From Methylobacterium sp. J-030 (GTDB lineage Bacteria; Pseudomonadota; Alphaproteobacteria; Rhizobiales; Beijerinckiaceae), in NCBI RefSeq assembly GCF_022829545.1, contig NZ_JAKSYM010000341.1, forward strand, positions 1 to 64,000: 64,000 nt of DNA, read 5' to 3'. A model generated the notes under the pieces. That model searched no databases and was not told the origin of the DNA. It was given only the letters and a program-made list of their open reading frames with translations. How positions within the stretch are numbered: position 1 is the first letter of the stretch; every line of letters starts with the position of its first letter. The position numbers and the translations under genes were made by a program. This document shows positions 16,543-24,789 of this stretch, piece by piece.

Positions 16543-17139
16543 ATGTCGACGCCCGAGCCGACGGCCATGCCGACAGCCACCACGATCGTCCGCCGGGCCG
16601 CGGTGCGGGCGGACCGCGTCGTCGACGCGGTGAGCCTCGACCATGAAGGCCGGTCCGCGCTCCCCGAAACCCTGGTGGCCGAGGGCGGGCTCGGTTTCAC
16701 GGTGTCGCTCGCCAAGTCCGCGGCCCTGGATGACGGCGATGCGCTGCGCCTCGACGACGGTCGGCTCGTCGCGGTGCGGGCGGCCGCGCAGGATCTGTAC
16801 GAGGTGCGCGCCGAGAAGCCGGCTCGGCTGATGCGCCTGGCGTGGCAGCTCGGCAGCAGCCACATGCCCGCCGAGATCGCCGCGGACGCGCTCTACGTCC
16901 CGGCGACCGCCGCCGCGGCCGAGCTGGTGCGCGGCCAGGGCTGCCTCGCGAGCCCGGTCTCGCGGCCCTTCCGGCCCGAGCATGCGGCGCACGATCACAG
17001 CACCTGCGGCCACGATCACGGACACGATCACCGTGAGCATGATCATGGACACGATCATCACGGCCATGACCACGACCATGACCACGACCATCACCACCAC
17101 GGCCACGAACACGGCCCGGGCTGCAGCCACGATCACTAG
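16543..17139 (+). CDS. ureE: Urease accessory nickel metallochaperone
   Basis: Delivers nickel to apo-urease. The N-terminal domain (about 15-75) and the central metal-binding domain (AWQLGSSHMPAEI, then LYVPATAAAAELVRGQGC) match UreE. An extreme His-rich tail (from about residue 147, mostly H-D-H repeats) chelates nickel. 198 residues. No other urease gene is in the window, so this copy is separate from the structural operon. A GC-rich terminator hairpin follows at 17267-17297. Confidence 0.93.
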   Translation: MSTPEPTAMPTATTIVRRAAVRADRVVDAVSLDHEGRSALPETLVAEGGLGFTVSLAKSAALDDGDALRLDDGRLVAVRAAAQDLYEVRAEKPARLMRLAWQLGSSHMPAEIAADALYVPATAAAAELVRGQGCLASPVSRPFRPEHAAHDHSTCGHDHGHDHREHDHGHDHHGHDHDHDHDHHHHGHEHGPGCSHDH

Positions 17140-17266
17140 AATGCTCTCCGCGGAGGTCGCCGCCGATCCGGCGCCGGGGGCGCCTCAGAACACCGGCTTT
17201 GAGCACGCCCTCGAAGCGGACTGAGCGACCTGTTCGTGGTCCGGGCGGGGAAGTCCCGGATCGAAG

Positions 17267-17297
17267 CGGCTCCCGATCGCGACCCGATCGGGAGCCG
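17267..17297. terminator. Terminator-like hairpin after ureE
   Basis: A 13-bp perfect stem (17267-17279 with 17285-17297) and a 5-base loop. It lies in the 434-base gap before the porin gene. The second half of that gap (about 17360-17480) is AT-rich and probably holds the porin promoter. Confidence 0.65.
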
Positions 17298-17573
17298 CCC
17301 GTGTTTAGCGGCCCCTTCGAGAGCCCGCGCGCGGTCTGAATTGCGGATGATTGCCGGCCCACATTTCAATATCGAATCTGGTTATATTGCCTTGGGAAAG
17401 CACGGATTGCGCGCAGAGGATAGATTTACACTACGATACAGCGCTAGAAATCATATATTTTTCATGAATAATTCGGCAATATGCTACGGGGTGCACTGTT
17501 GCAGCTCGATCACAGCCTCCAGGCCGATCCGTCGCTACATCCGATCCAGGGTCTTAATCTTGGAACGGTCCAC

Positions 17574-18377
17574 ATGAGCAGGGTTTTTGTCTTCGCCGCA
17601 GCCTTCGCAGCCTTGACGGCCGCCGCTTCGGCCGCCGATCTGCCCCGCCGCGCGCTCCCGCCTGCGCCGATCCCCGTCCCGATCTTCAGCTGGACGGGCG
17701 CGTATTTCGGCGTCAACGCCGGTTACATCACGACGACCAAGGACACGGTGCAGTCGGCGGGCGTTTACCCGGGCAATAACGGCGTCCGGACCCGAAATCG
17801 CCCGGGCGCCCTGCCGCTGCCGCAGGACGGGTTCACCGTCGGGGGGCAGCTCGGCTACACTTATCAGTTCACCCCGGGCTCTGGCTTCGTGGTCGGCCTC
17901 GAGGCCGATGCGAGCTATACGGACCTGAACCGCACCCGCAGGGTCGTTGGCCGACAGGGCGGCATCAGCACCTACCGGCAGACAGGAGACTTCCTCGGCA
18001 CGGTGCGTGGCCGCGTCGGCTACGCCTTCGATCGCGTTTTGGTCTACGGAACCGGCGGCTTCGCCTACGCGGCCGACAGGGAGCGGGCCACCTTCCAGAC
18101 GCCGTGGGGCGAACCCGTCTTCTCCGGTACCCGTTCGCGCTTCGAGACGGGCTACGCGGCTGGCGGCGGCATCGAATTCGCCATGCCGACCGACTCGTTC
18201 CTGAACGTCTTTCATTCCAACGCGGTGACGGTGAAGGCCGAGGCGCTGTACTACGACCTCGGCCGCAGCACGCTTCCGCTGCCGGCGATCGGCCGCGGCC
18301 AGGGTGCCTACGTCACGCGCTTCCAGAACGAGGGCGTGCTGGGCCGCGTGGGGCTGAACTACAAGTTCGGCAGCTAG
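17574..18377 (+). CDS. Outer-membrane beta-barrel protein (Omp25/Omp31-like)
   Basis: A 267-residue porin-like protein. The signal peptide is cleaved after AAASA, followed by the ADLPRRA start usual for rhizobial Omp25/31 proteins. Alternating aromatic/glycine strands (FSWTGAYFGVNAGYI, GGQLGYTYQF, VRGRVGYAFDRVLVYGTGG) continue to a C-terminal barrel strand GRVGLNYKFGS. An upstream AT-rich stretch contrasts with the GC-rich coding region. The barrel assignment is firm; the solute or adhesion role is unknown. Confidence 0.88.
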   Translation: MSRVFVFAAAFAALTAAASAADLPRRALPPAPIPVPIFSWTGAYFGVNAGYITTTKDTVQSAGVYPGNNGVRTRNRPGALPLPQDGFTVGGQLGYTYQFTPGSGFVVGLEADASYTDLNRTRRVVGRQGGISTYRQTGDFLGTVRGRVGYAFDRVLVYGTGGFAYAADRERATFQTPWGEPVFSGTRSRFETGYAAGGGIEFAMPTDSFLNVFHSNAVTVKAEALYYDLGRSTLPLPAIGRGQGAYVTRFQNEGVLGRVGLNYKFGS

Positions 18378-18378
18378 G

Positions 18379-18411
18379 GCGCTCTCCGCCGAAGTGGACA
18401 CCGGTTCGGCG
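18379..18411 (+). repeat. 33-bp dispersed repeat, copy after the porin gene
   Basis: Identical to 5764-5796 on the other strand, starting directly after the porin stop. Here it is intergenic. The remaining sequence to 18687 holds a GC-rich inverted repeat (near 18512-18532) and no visible gene. Confidence 0.85.
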
Positions 18412-18687
18412 CAAGAGCGCGCGTGACAACATCGGCTGGGTGCCGCGCGCGGCTGTAACGCGCACGGTCGACGACTTTCACGCCATCCCCGCCGAACGCG
18501 GCGCCGGTCCCCTCTCCCGGGCGGGAGAGGGAGCCGTCGCGCAGGCCAAGCCTGTCGGTGCATCGTTCTCATGTACTGTGGTGATGCGATCGGGCGCGCC
18601 TCCAAGCGACGGCGCGCCGGACTTGGAGAACGCCCCGGCGCGCGCCCCCGAGGGCGGTCCGCATTGTGGATCAGCCTCGGCGCCCGT

Positions 18688-18900
18688 TCACAGGCGCTTC
18701 GGCACGGGACGCCGACAATAGCCGCGGGCCTCCTCCGGCTTGAGGCCGTCCTGCGCCGAGACGCACTGGTCGAGGGTCAGCCCGATGCTGGAGGCGTAGG
18801 TCTCGTTCGGCGAGAGCGCGTCGCGGGCGAGGCTTGCCAGATAGATGAGGAAGGCGGCGACCGCGAGCAGGGTGGCCACGAGCAAAACCCGGTTCAGCAT
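18688..18900 (-). CDS. Small single-pass membrane protein
   Basis: 70 residues: one N-terminal transmembrane helix (VLLVATLLAVAAFLIYLASLA) and a short soluble tail with two cysteines (LDQCVSAQDGLKPEEARGYC). Not recognised. It is first seen as part of a minus-strand run of tiny membrane proteins (18944-19057 and 19092-19211). Confidence 0.5.
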   Translation of the reverse strand: MLNRVLLVATLLAVAAFLIYLASLARDALSPNETYASSIGLTLDQCVSAQDGLKPEEARGYCRRPVPKRL

Positions 18901-18943
18901 CGCGACCGATCGCCATCGCCGGGCCACGGCTCGAAGCGTCCGT

Positions 18944-19057
18944 TCACGGGAAGCCCGCGAACAGGAGCGCCAGAACGAGCAGCACGAGCCCCACACCGAT
19001 CAGCGCACCGGCGGTCCCGTCGGATCCGCGCCGCCCCGGGCGGCCGATCCGGATCAC
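18944..19057 (-). CDS. Possible 37-residue membrane peptide
   Basis: A GTG-started frame with a basic N-terminus (IRIGRPGRRGSDGTAG) and one strong transmembrane helix (ALIGVGLVLLVLALLFAGF). It is too short for homology judgement. It is supported only by its composition and by lying between two similar small membrane genes on the same strand. Confidence 0.3.
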   Translation of the reverse strand: MIRIGRPGRRGSDGTAGALIGVGLVLLVLALLFAGFP

Positions 19058-19091
19058 CGGTCGCGACCCGCGACCGCCTTCAGCGGCGGAT

Positions 19092-19211
19092 TCACTGCAG
19101 CAGGCCCCAGAGGCCGGTGGCGAGACCGAAGGTGAGCGAGAGCATCGCGGCGCAGAGCAGGACGCGGTCGATCACGCGGGCCGCCCGATCGTCGGGTTGA
19201 TATTCAATCAT
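19092..19211 (-). CDS. Small membrane protein, 39 residues
   Basis: Charged N-terminus (MIEYQPDDRAARVIDR) and one hydrophobic helix (VLLCAAMLSLTFGLATGLWGLL). The start is preceded by GGAGGCGCC. Not recognised. It is upstream of two other tiny membrane genes and divergent from the SDR gene. Confidence 0.45.
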   Translation of the reverse strand: MIEYQPDDRAARVIDRVLLCAAMLSLTFGLATGLWGLLQ

Positions 19212-19396
19212 GGTGGCGCCTCCTCGGTGCCGAGACTGATGCGCGCCTGTTGCTGAGCTGTGTCGGCGTCGGGCCCGGTCCGGCCCCGCTCCGGCACGGA
19301 ATCGGACCCGCGATCCGCCGGATCGGGCACGGCGACGCGGCGGGGAACACCCCGGAGACCTCACCGTTGGACCGGCATCCCAACCGGAGACGACGC

Positions 19397-20272
19397 GTGA
19401 CCACGGATCCGCTGCACAAGTATCCCCGCCCGCCCTTCCCGGCTCAGCCGCAGGGGTTCCCCGGCAGGACCGGCCGCATGGAGCCGGAGCCCGATCATGG
19501 CGAGGCGAGCTATGCGGGCTCGGGCAAGCTCACCGGGCGGGCGGCGCTGATCACCGGCGGCGACAGCGGCATCGGCCGCGCCGTCGCCATCGCGTTCGCC
19601 CGGGAGGGGGCGGACGTCGCGATCTCGTACCTGCCGGAGGAACAGGCGGACGCCGAGGCGGTGGGCCAGTGGATCGAGAAGGCGGGCCGGCGCGCCCTGC
19701 TCCTGCCCGGCGACCTCAAGGATGCCGCCTACGGGCCTCAGATCGTCGCCCGGACCGTCGAGGCGTTCGGGCGTCTCGACGTGCTGGTCAACAACGGCGC
19801 GTTCCAGCAGCCGAACCGGGATCTCGGCGCCATCGAGGATGCCATCTTCGAGGACCACTTCCGCACGAACGTGTTCGGGCCGTTCTACGTGACCAAGGCG
19901 GCGCTGCCCCACCTGAAGCCCGGCGCCTCGGTGATCTTCACCTCGTCGGTGAATTCGAAGCACCCGATGCCGACACTGATGGCCTACAGCGCCACCAAGG
20001 GCGCCCTGAGCAACATGGTGCTGAGCCTCGCGCAATTGCTGGCCGAGAAGGGGATACGCGTGAACGGCGTGCTGCCGGGGCCGATCTGGACCCCGTTCAT
20101 CCCGGCCGGGATGAGCCAGGACGCAGTGACGTCGTTCGGCAGCCAGGTGCCGTTCGGCCGCCCGGGCCAGCCGGCCGAGCTCGCCTCGGCCTATGTGATG
20201 CTGGCCTCGGACGAGAGCAGCTACACGTCGGGCGCGCTCGTCACGGTGGCGGGGGCGATGCCGGTGTTCTGA
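19397..20272 (+). CDS. SDR family oxidoreductase (YghA/GsiB-like)
   Basis: An NAD(P)-dependent short-chain dehydrogenase with the N-terminal extension (HKYPRPPFPAQPQGFPGRTG) typical of the stress-related YghA group. The cofactor motif TGGDSGIGRAV is at about residue 53; NNGAFQ and the catalytic Ser-Tyr-Lys set (FTSSVN...YSATKGA) follow. The start is a GTG with GGAG upstream. 291 residues. The substrate is unknown; members often reduce aldehydes or sugars. It is divergent from the cluster of tiny membrane proteins. Confidence 0.9.
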   Translation: MTTDPLHKYPRPPFPAQPQGFPGRTGRMEPEPDHGEASYAGSGKLTGRAALITGGDSGIGRAVAIAFAREGADVAISYLPEEQADAEAVGQWIEKAGRRALLLPGDLKDAAYGPQIVARTVEAFGRLDVLVNNGAFQQPNRDLGAIEDAIFEDHFRTNVFGPFYVTKAALPHLKPGASVIFTSSVNSKHPMPTLMAYSATKGALSNMVLSLAQLLAEKGIRVNGVLPGPIWTPFIPAGMSQDAVTSFGSQVPFGRPGQPAELASAYVMLASDESSYTSGALVTVAGAMPVF

Positions 20273-20288
20273 GACCGCCCGGCGCCAC

Positions 20289-21962
20289 TCAGGCGGCGCG
20301 CATGTCGGCGAGGAAGCGCACCACCTCGGCGCGCAGGGCCTCCGCGCCCTGGCTTACCCCGCCGGCCGCGTCGCCGACATCCTGGGCCACGCGCCGCGTC
20401 TCGTCCGCCGCCGCCGCCGTCGAGACCACGGTCCCGCTCACCGCGTCGGTCCCCCGGGACGCTTCCTCGATGTTGCGGGAGATCTCGCCGGTGGCGGCGC
20501 GCTGCTGCTCCACCGCCGCGGCGATGGCCGTCGCGATCGTGTTCATCGTGCCGACGGTCTGGCCGATCGACTGAACCGCCTCGACCGCCACAGCGGTCTC
20601 GTGCTGGATGGCGCCGATCTGTGCGGTGATCTCCTCGGTCGCCTTGGCGGTCTGCTCGGCCAAGCCCTTCACCTCCGCGGCCACGACGGCGAAACCCCGG
20701 CCGGCCTCGCCGGCGCGCGCCGCCTCGATGGTGGCGTTCAAGGCCAGCAGGTTGGTCTGCCCGGCGATCATCGAGATGATCCGCACGACTTCGCCGATCC
20801 GCTCGGCCGTGGTGGCGAGGCCCTGGATCTGCCGATCCGTGCGCCCGGCCTCCGAGACCGCCTGCCCGGCGATCTCCGCCGACCGGATCGCCTGCCTGCC
20901 GATCTCAGCGATCGAGGTGGTCAATTCCTCGGTGGCGGCCGCCACGGTCTGCACGTTGGCCGAGGCCTGCTGAACCGATTGCGCCGCCGTGCCGGCCTCC
21001 GCAGCGGTCTGGACGGCGGTCTGCGACATGGCTTGACAGGCCTGCCGCATCCCGGTCGCCGCGGTGTCGACCTCCTTCAGGAGCGCGCTGACGCTCTGAT
21101 CGAAGCTGCGGGCCAGATCCTCGATCCAGCGACCGCGCTCCTCGCGCTTGGCCTGCTCGGCGCGCTGCTCCGCCGAGAGCGTCTGTGCCTGGATCATGCT
21201 GTCCCGGAACACGCCGGCGGCCTGGGCCATGTGTCCGATCTCGTCGCGCCGACGAACGCCGGGGATGACGATGCCCATCTCGCCGGCCGCGAGCCGGCGC
21301 AGGGCGTCCGTGAAGGCGGCGAGCGGCCTGGCGATGCTGCGGACCAGCAGGATCCCGGCCACCGCGACGACGAGGCAGAGCGGAACCAGCCAGAGCAGCG
21401 TGTCGACCAGTTGCGCCCGGCCCATGGCCTCGACGTCGTCCACGAAGAGTGCGGTGTTGATGACCCATTGCCAGGGCTCGAAGGCCAGCGAGTAGGCGAC
21501 CTTGGGCGCGGGCTCGGTCTGCCCGGAATGCGGCCACCGGTATTCGGTGAAGCCCCCGCCCTCGCTGGCGCGCGTGATCATCGCACCCACGAACGTCTTC
21601 ATCATCGCGGCGTCGTCGCGGGACTTGGTGCCCTCGATCTTGGGGTCCGGATGCACCACGTTGCGCCCGAGATCGCCCGGCGCCGCGCTGTAGGCGAAGA
21701 CGTAATCCGCCCCGTTGAAGCGCATCGCCCGCAGCGCGTCGCCCGCCCTGCGCTTGGCCTCGTCTGCGGAGATCGTCCCGGCCTCCGCCTGCTTGGCCAT
21801 GGCGGCGACGATACCGCGCGCTGCTTCGACTTGATAGCGGATCGCAGCCTTGCGGCCGTCCAACATGACCCGTTCCACGGAAAGCAACTGTAGAACGATG
21901 ATCGCGGTGAACACCAGTAGACAGCCTGATAAAATACAAAATATCTTTCTTCCGATCGTCAT
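20289..21962 (-). CDS. Methyl-accepting chemotaxis protein with single Cache domain
   Basis: A chemoreceptor of about 557 residues. TM1 is at the N-terminus (IFCILSGCLLVFTAIIVL). The periplasmic sCache domain contains NGADYVFAYSAAPGDLGRNVVHPDPKIEG and FEPWQWVINTALFVDD. TM2 (LLWLVPLCLVVAVAGILLV), a HAMP linker and the cytoplasmic signalling hairpin follow, with the conserved tip EVVRIISMIAGQTNLLALNA. I start at ATG 21962; an ATG at 22013 would add 17 residues. sCache domains usually sense small carboxylates. The upstream region is unusually AT-rich. No che genes are adjacent. Confidence 0.92.
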   Translation of the reverse strand: MTIGRKIFCILSGCLLVFTAIIVLQLLSVERVMLDGRKAAIRYQVEAARGIVAAMAKQAEAGTISADEAKRRAGDALRAMRFNGADYVFAYSAAPGDLGRNVVHPDPKIEGTKSRDDAAMMKTFVGAMITRASEGGGFTEYRWPHSGQTEPAPKVAYSLAFEPWQWVINTALFVDDVEAMGRAQLVDTLLWLVPLCLVVAVAGILLVRSIARPLAAFTDALRRLAAGEMGIVIPGVRRRDEIGHMAQAAGVFRDSMIQAQTLSAEQRAEQAKREERGRWIEDLARSFDQSVSALLKEVDTAATGMRQACQAMSQTAVQTAAEAGTAAQSVQQASANVQTVAAATEELTTSIAEIGRQAIRSAEIAGQAVSEAGRTDRQIQGLATTAERIGEVVRIISMIAGQTNLLALNATIEAARAGEAGRGFAVVAAEVKGLAEQTAKATEEITAQIGAIQHETAVAVEAVQSIGQTVGTMNTIATAIAAAVEQQRAATGEISRNIEEASRGTDAVSGTVVSTAAAADETRRVAQDVGDAAGGVSQGAEALRAEVVRFLADMRAA

Positions 21963-22364
21963 GACAAGTATGTTTCTGAAAAAAGATGCCGTCAAAATTG
22001 CAGTATTCCGCAATCTTATGTCATGCCGTCGAAAGATATCAGGTTCATCACATATGATTTTCCAAGAAAAGTCTATAATACCAGAAGATGTGTCTCGCGG
22101 ACCGACATTCTAGGGATGCGATGGCCGCGAAGGGCGGCCGAGGACCTGTGATATGGGTGGCCCGCTGTGACCAAGTCTTCCTGCCCGGCAGGTGCCCGGA
22201 CCGCCGCGCGGGACAGCGTCATGCCGGAGCATGCGCGGGGCGCAGTCGTTTGGGACCGCGCCCCGCGCATGGTATCCTCGACGACCCTCTCTTTCGAGCA
22301 CGTGCCGGCCGGTTCCTCCGGTCTCGGCGGCAGCGCGCAGCGGAGCGCGCCAGAACAACCTCAC

Positions 22365-23384
22365 ATGACCAATCGCGACGATATCTTTGAGCCGCTCAAC
22401 GGATGGCGCTTTTCCGTCGCCCCGATGATGCAATGGACGGATCGACATTGCCGGGCGTTCCACCGGACGCTCTCCGCCCGCGCGCGGCTCTACACCGAGA
22501 TGGTGACCACCGGCGCCGTGCTGCACGGGCCGCGCGAGCGCCTGCTGGCGTTCTCGGCGGTGGAGCACCCGGTCGCCGTCCAGCTCGGCGGGTCGGACCC
22601 GGCGGAGCTGGCGCAGGCGGCGCGAATCGCCGCGGCGTTCGGCTACGACGAGGTGAACCTCAACGTCGGCTGCCCGTCCGATCGCGTGCAGGAGGGCCGC
22701 TTCGGCGCCTGCCTGATGCGCGAGCCGGCCCTGGTGGCCGCGTGCGTCGCCGCCATGAAGGCCGCGGTCGCCGTGCCGGTGACGGTGAAGTGCCGCATCG
22801 GCGTCGACGATCAGGACCCCGAGGCGGCCCTCGATGCCCTGGCCGACGCGGTGGTGGCCGCCGGTGTCGACGGGCTGATCGTCCATGCCCGCAAGGCTTG
22901 GCTCCAGGGCCTCTCGCCCAAGGAGAACCGCGACGTGCCGCCCCTCGACTACGGCCGGGCCGCGCGGCTGAAGCGGAGGCTGCCCGGCCTGCCGATCGCG
23001 GTCAACGGCGGTCTGCGCGACCTCGAGGCCGTGCAGGCGCGGCTCGCCGAGGTCGACGGCGTGATGGTCGGCCGCGCCGCCTATGCCGAACCGGCGTTGC
23101 TGCTCGGCGTCGATCCCGACCTGTTCGGCGTGCCCGCGCCGGCCCCCGACGCCTTCGCGGCCGTCGCGGCGTTCGAGCCCTACATCGCCGGGGTCCTCGC
23201 CCAGGGCGAGCGCCTGCACGCGGTGACCCGCCACATGCTCGGGTTGTTCAACGGCCGGCCCGGCGCTCGGGCCTACCGGCGCCACCTCTCGACCCACGCC
23301 ATGCGGCCCGACGCCGATCTCGCCACCCTGCGGGAAGCCGTGGCGCTGGTCTCCCGGTCCACCCCCGAGGCGCGGGCCGCGTGA
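22365..23384 (+). CDS. dusA: tRNA-dihydrouridine(20/20a) synthase
   Basis: An FMN-dependent enzyme that reduces uridines 20/20a in the tRNA D-loop. 339 residues. The TIM barrel contains RFSVAPMMQWTDRHCR, YTEMVTTGAV, the catalytic-cysteine motif NLNVGCPSDRV and VKCRIGVDDQD; phosphate binding is at AVNGGLRD and VDGVMVGRAAY. These are DusA-type rather than DusB/C. The ATG at 22365 fits the usual N-terminus. The gene stands alone. Confidence 0.95.
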   Translation: MTNRDDIFEPLNGWRFSVAPMMQWTDRHCRAFHRTLSARARLYTEMVTTGAVLHGPRERLLAFSAVEHPVAVQLGGSDPAELAQAARIAAAFGYDEVNLNVGCPSDRVQEGRFGACLMREPALVAACVAAMKAAVAVPVTVKCRIGVDDQDPEAALDALADAVVAAGVDGLIVHARKAWLQGLSPKENRDVPPLDYGRAARLKRRLPGLPIAVNGGLRDLEAVQARLAEVDGVMVGRAAYAEPALLLGVDPDLFGVPAPAPDAFAAVAAFEPYIAGVLAQGERLHAVTRHMLGLFNGRPGARAYRRHLSTHAMRPDADLATLREAVALVSRSTPEARAA

Positions 23385-23594
23385 GCTGAAGCTGTCATAC
23401 CCAATGCCCGTAGGGTGGCCTTTCCAGGGTGCCGGCCCGGAGATCCCGGGCGCGCCTGTTCCGGGCAGGTGGAGCGCCGGCGGGACCTGAGGGAACCCGC
23501 ACGACATAAGCGGTCCTCGGATGATCCGGACGGCTCCTTCGCGGGTCCCCGCGACGGCGTCGGATCTCTGTTCGGGGCCGGAACGAGCCGGCCT

Positions 23595-24629
23595 TCAGGC
23601 CCTGTGCGCCCGCGCCGTGTGCGGGTGCCCTGGCTCCTCCGAGACCGGAGCCGGCGCATCGGTGCGGGTCCGCCACAGGCTGTAGGCGACGCCCGCCGCC
23701 AGGAAGGCCAGCGTCACCACCAGCGAAACCCAGGGCGGCACTGCGACGAGCTCGAACGTGTCGGCGACCACGATCTTGGCGCCGATGAAGATCAGGATGA
23801 AGGCGAGCGCCGTCTTGAGATACGCGAAGCGGTCCACCATCGCGGCGAGTGCGAAGTAGAGGGCGCGCAGCCCCAAGATCGCGAAGATGTTGGAGGTGTA
23901 GACCACGAAGGTGTCGGTGGTGATCGCGAAGATGGCCGGCACGCTGTCGACCGCGAAGATCACGTCGGCACCGTTGACCAGCACCAGGGCGAGCGCCAGC
24001 GGCGTGAACCACAGGGCGACCTTGCCGGTCTTCGGGTCGGTCCTGCGGATCGCGAAGCGCTGGCCGTGCAGGTCGGGCGTGACCCGGAAGGTTCTCTTGA
24101 ACCAGCGCACCACGGCGCTGTTCTGGAAGTCGCCCGCCTCCTCGTCGCCCGAGAGTAGGATCTTCAGGCCGGCATAGATCAGGAAGGCGGCAAACAGCGA
24201 CAGCACCCAGTGCACCTGATGCACCAGCGCGGCGCCGAGCCCGATCATCAAACCGCGCAGCAGCACGGCCGCCAGGATGCCCCAGAGCAGGACCCGGTGC
24301 TGGGCGGCCCGCGGCACGCCGAGCGCCGTGAGGATCATGGCGATGACGAAGACGTTGTCCATGGACAGCGACTTCTCGACCACGAGGCCGGCGACGTATT
24401 CCTGGCCGGCCTGGCCCCCGAGATACCACCAGACCCAGCCGCCGAAGGCGAGACCGAGGGCGAGGTAGAAGCCGGTGAGCAGGAGGCTCTCCCGCACGCC
24501 GATCTCGTGCTCCTTGTCCCGGTGCAGGAGGCCGAGGTCGAAGGCGAGCAGGCATGCGATCAGGACGTGGAAGCCGAGCCACATCCACAACGGCTTGCCG
24601 AGCCATACGACGGTGAGGACGTCCATCAT
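23595..24629 (-). CDS. TerC/Alx family integral membrane protein
   Basis: 344 residues with about nine transmembrane helices. The family signatures are GLVVEKSLSMDNVFVIAMIL and FAVDSVPAIFAITTDTFVVYTSN, with buried acidic residues thought to bind metal. Related proteins (Alx, MntP-associated TerC) export or handle manganese, and others relate to tellurite resistance. The leader upstream (24662-24720) folds into nested hairpins but lacks a recognisable yybP-ykoY consensus. The 210-base gap to dusA shows no gene. Confidence 0.92.
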   Translation of the reverse strand: MMDVLTVVWLGKPLWMWLGFHVLIACLLAFDLGLLHRDKEHEIGVRESLLLTGFYLALGLAFGGWVWWYLGGQAGQEYVAGLVVEKSLSMDNVFVIAMILTALGVPRAAQHRVLLWGILAAVLLRGLMIGLGAALVHQVHWVLSLFAAFLIYAGLKILLSGDEEAGDFQNSAVVRWFKRTFRVTPDLHGQRFAIRRTDPKTGKVALWFTPLALALVLVNGADVIFAVDSVPAIFAITTDTFVVYTSNIFAILGLRALYFALAAMVDRFAYLKTALAFILIFIGAKIVVADTFELVAVPPWVSLVVTLAFLAAGVAYSLWRTRTDAPAPVSEEPGHPHTARAHRA

Positions 24630-24661
24630 GCGGGGACCTGATGCTGATTCCGAATGGAAAG

Positions 24662-24720
24662 CATCGGCTCCGACATCACGGGCGCTGGACAGCGCCCGCC
24701 AGAGGGGCCCGCAGCCGATG
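24662..24720 (-). promoter_or_regulatory. Structured leader upstream of terC-like gene
   Basis: A long-range stem CATCGGCT (24662-24669) with AGCCGATG (24713-24720) encloses a perfect 8-bp hairpin at 24680-24697. It lies 33 bases before the start codon. It could be an RNA regulatory element or simply a repeat; no known riboswitch motif is evident. Confidence 0.35.
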
Positions 24721-24789
24721 GTGCCGAGGTAAGCGGTGATCCGGGCGAATCAAGGGCAGGCGCGCGGCCTCGTTCCGCTGAAGCCCGGA

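Noticed and set aside
24630..24789. yybP-ykoY manganese riboswitch before the terC-like gene
   Set aside because: The GGGGAGUA-type core was not found, so only an unnamed structured leader is reported.
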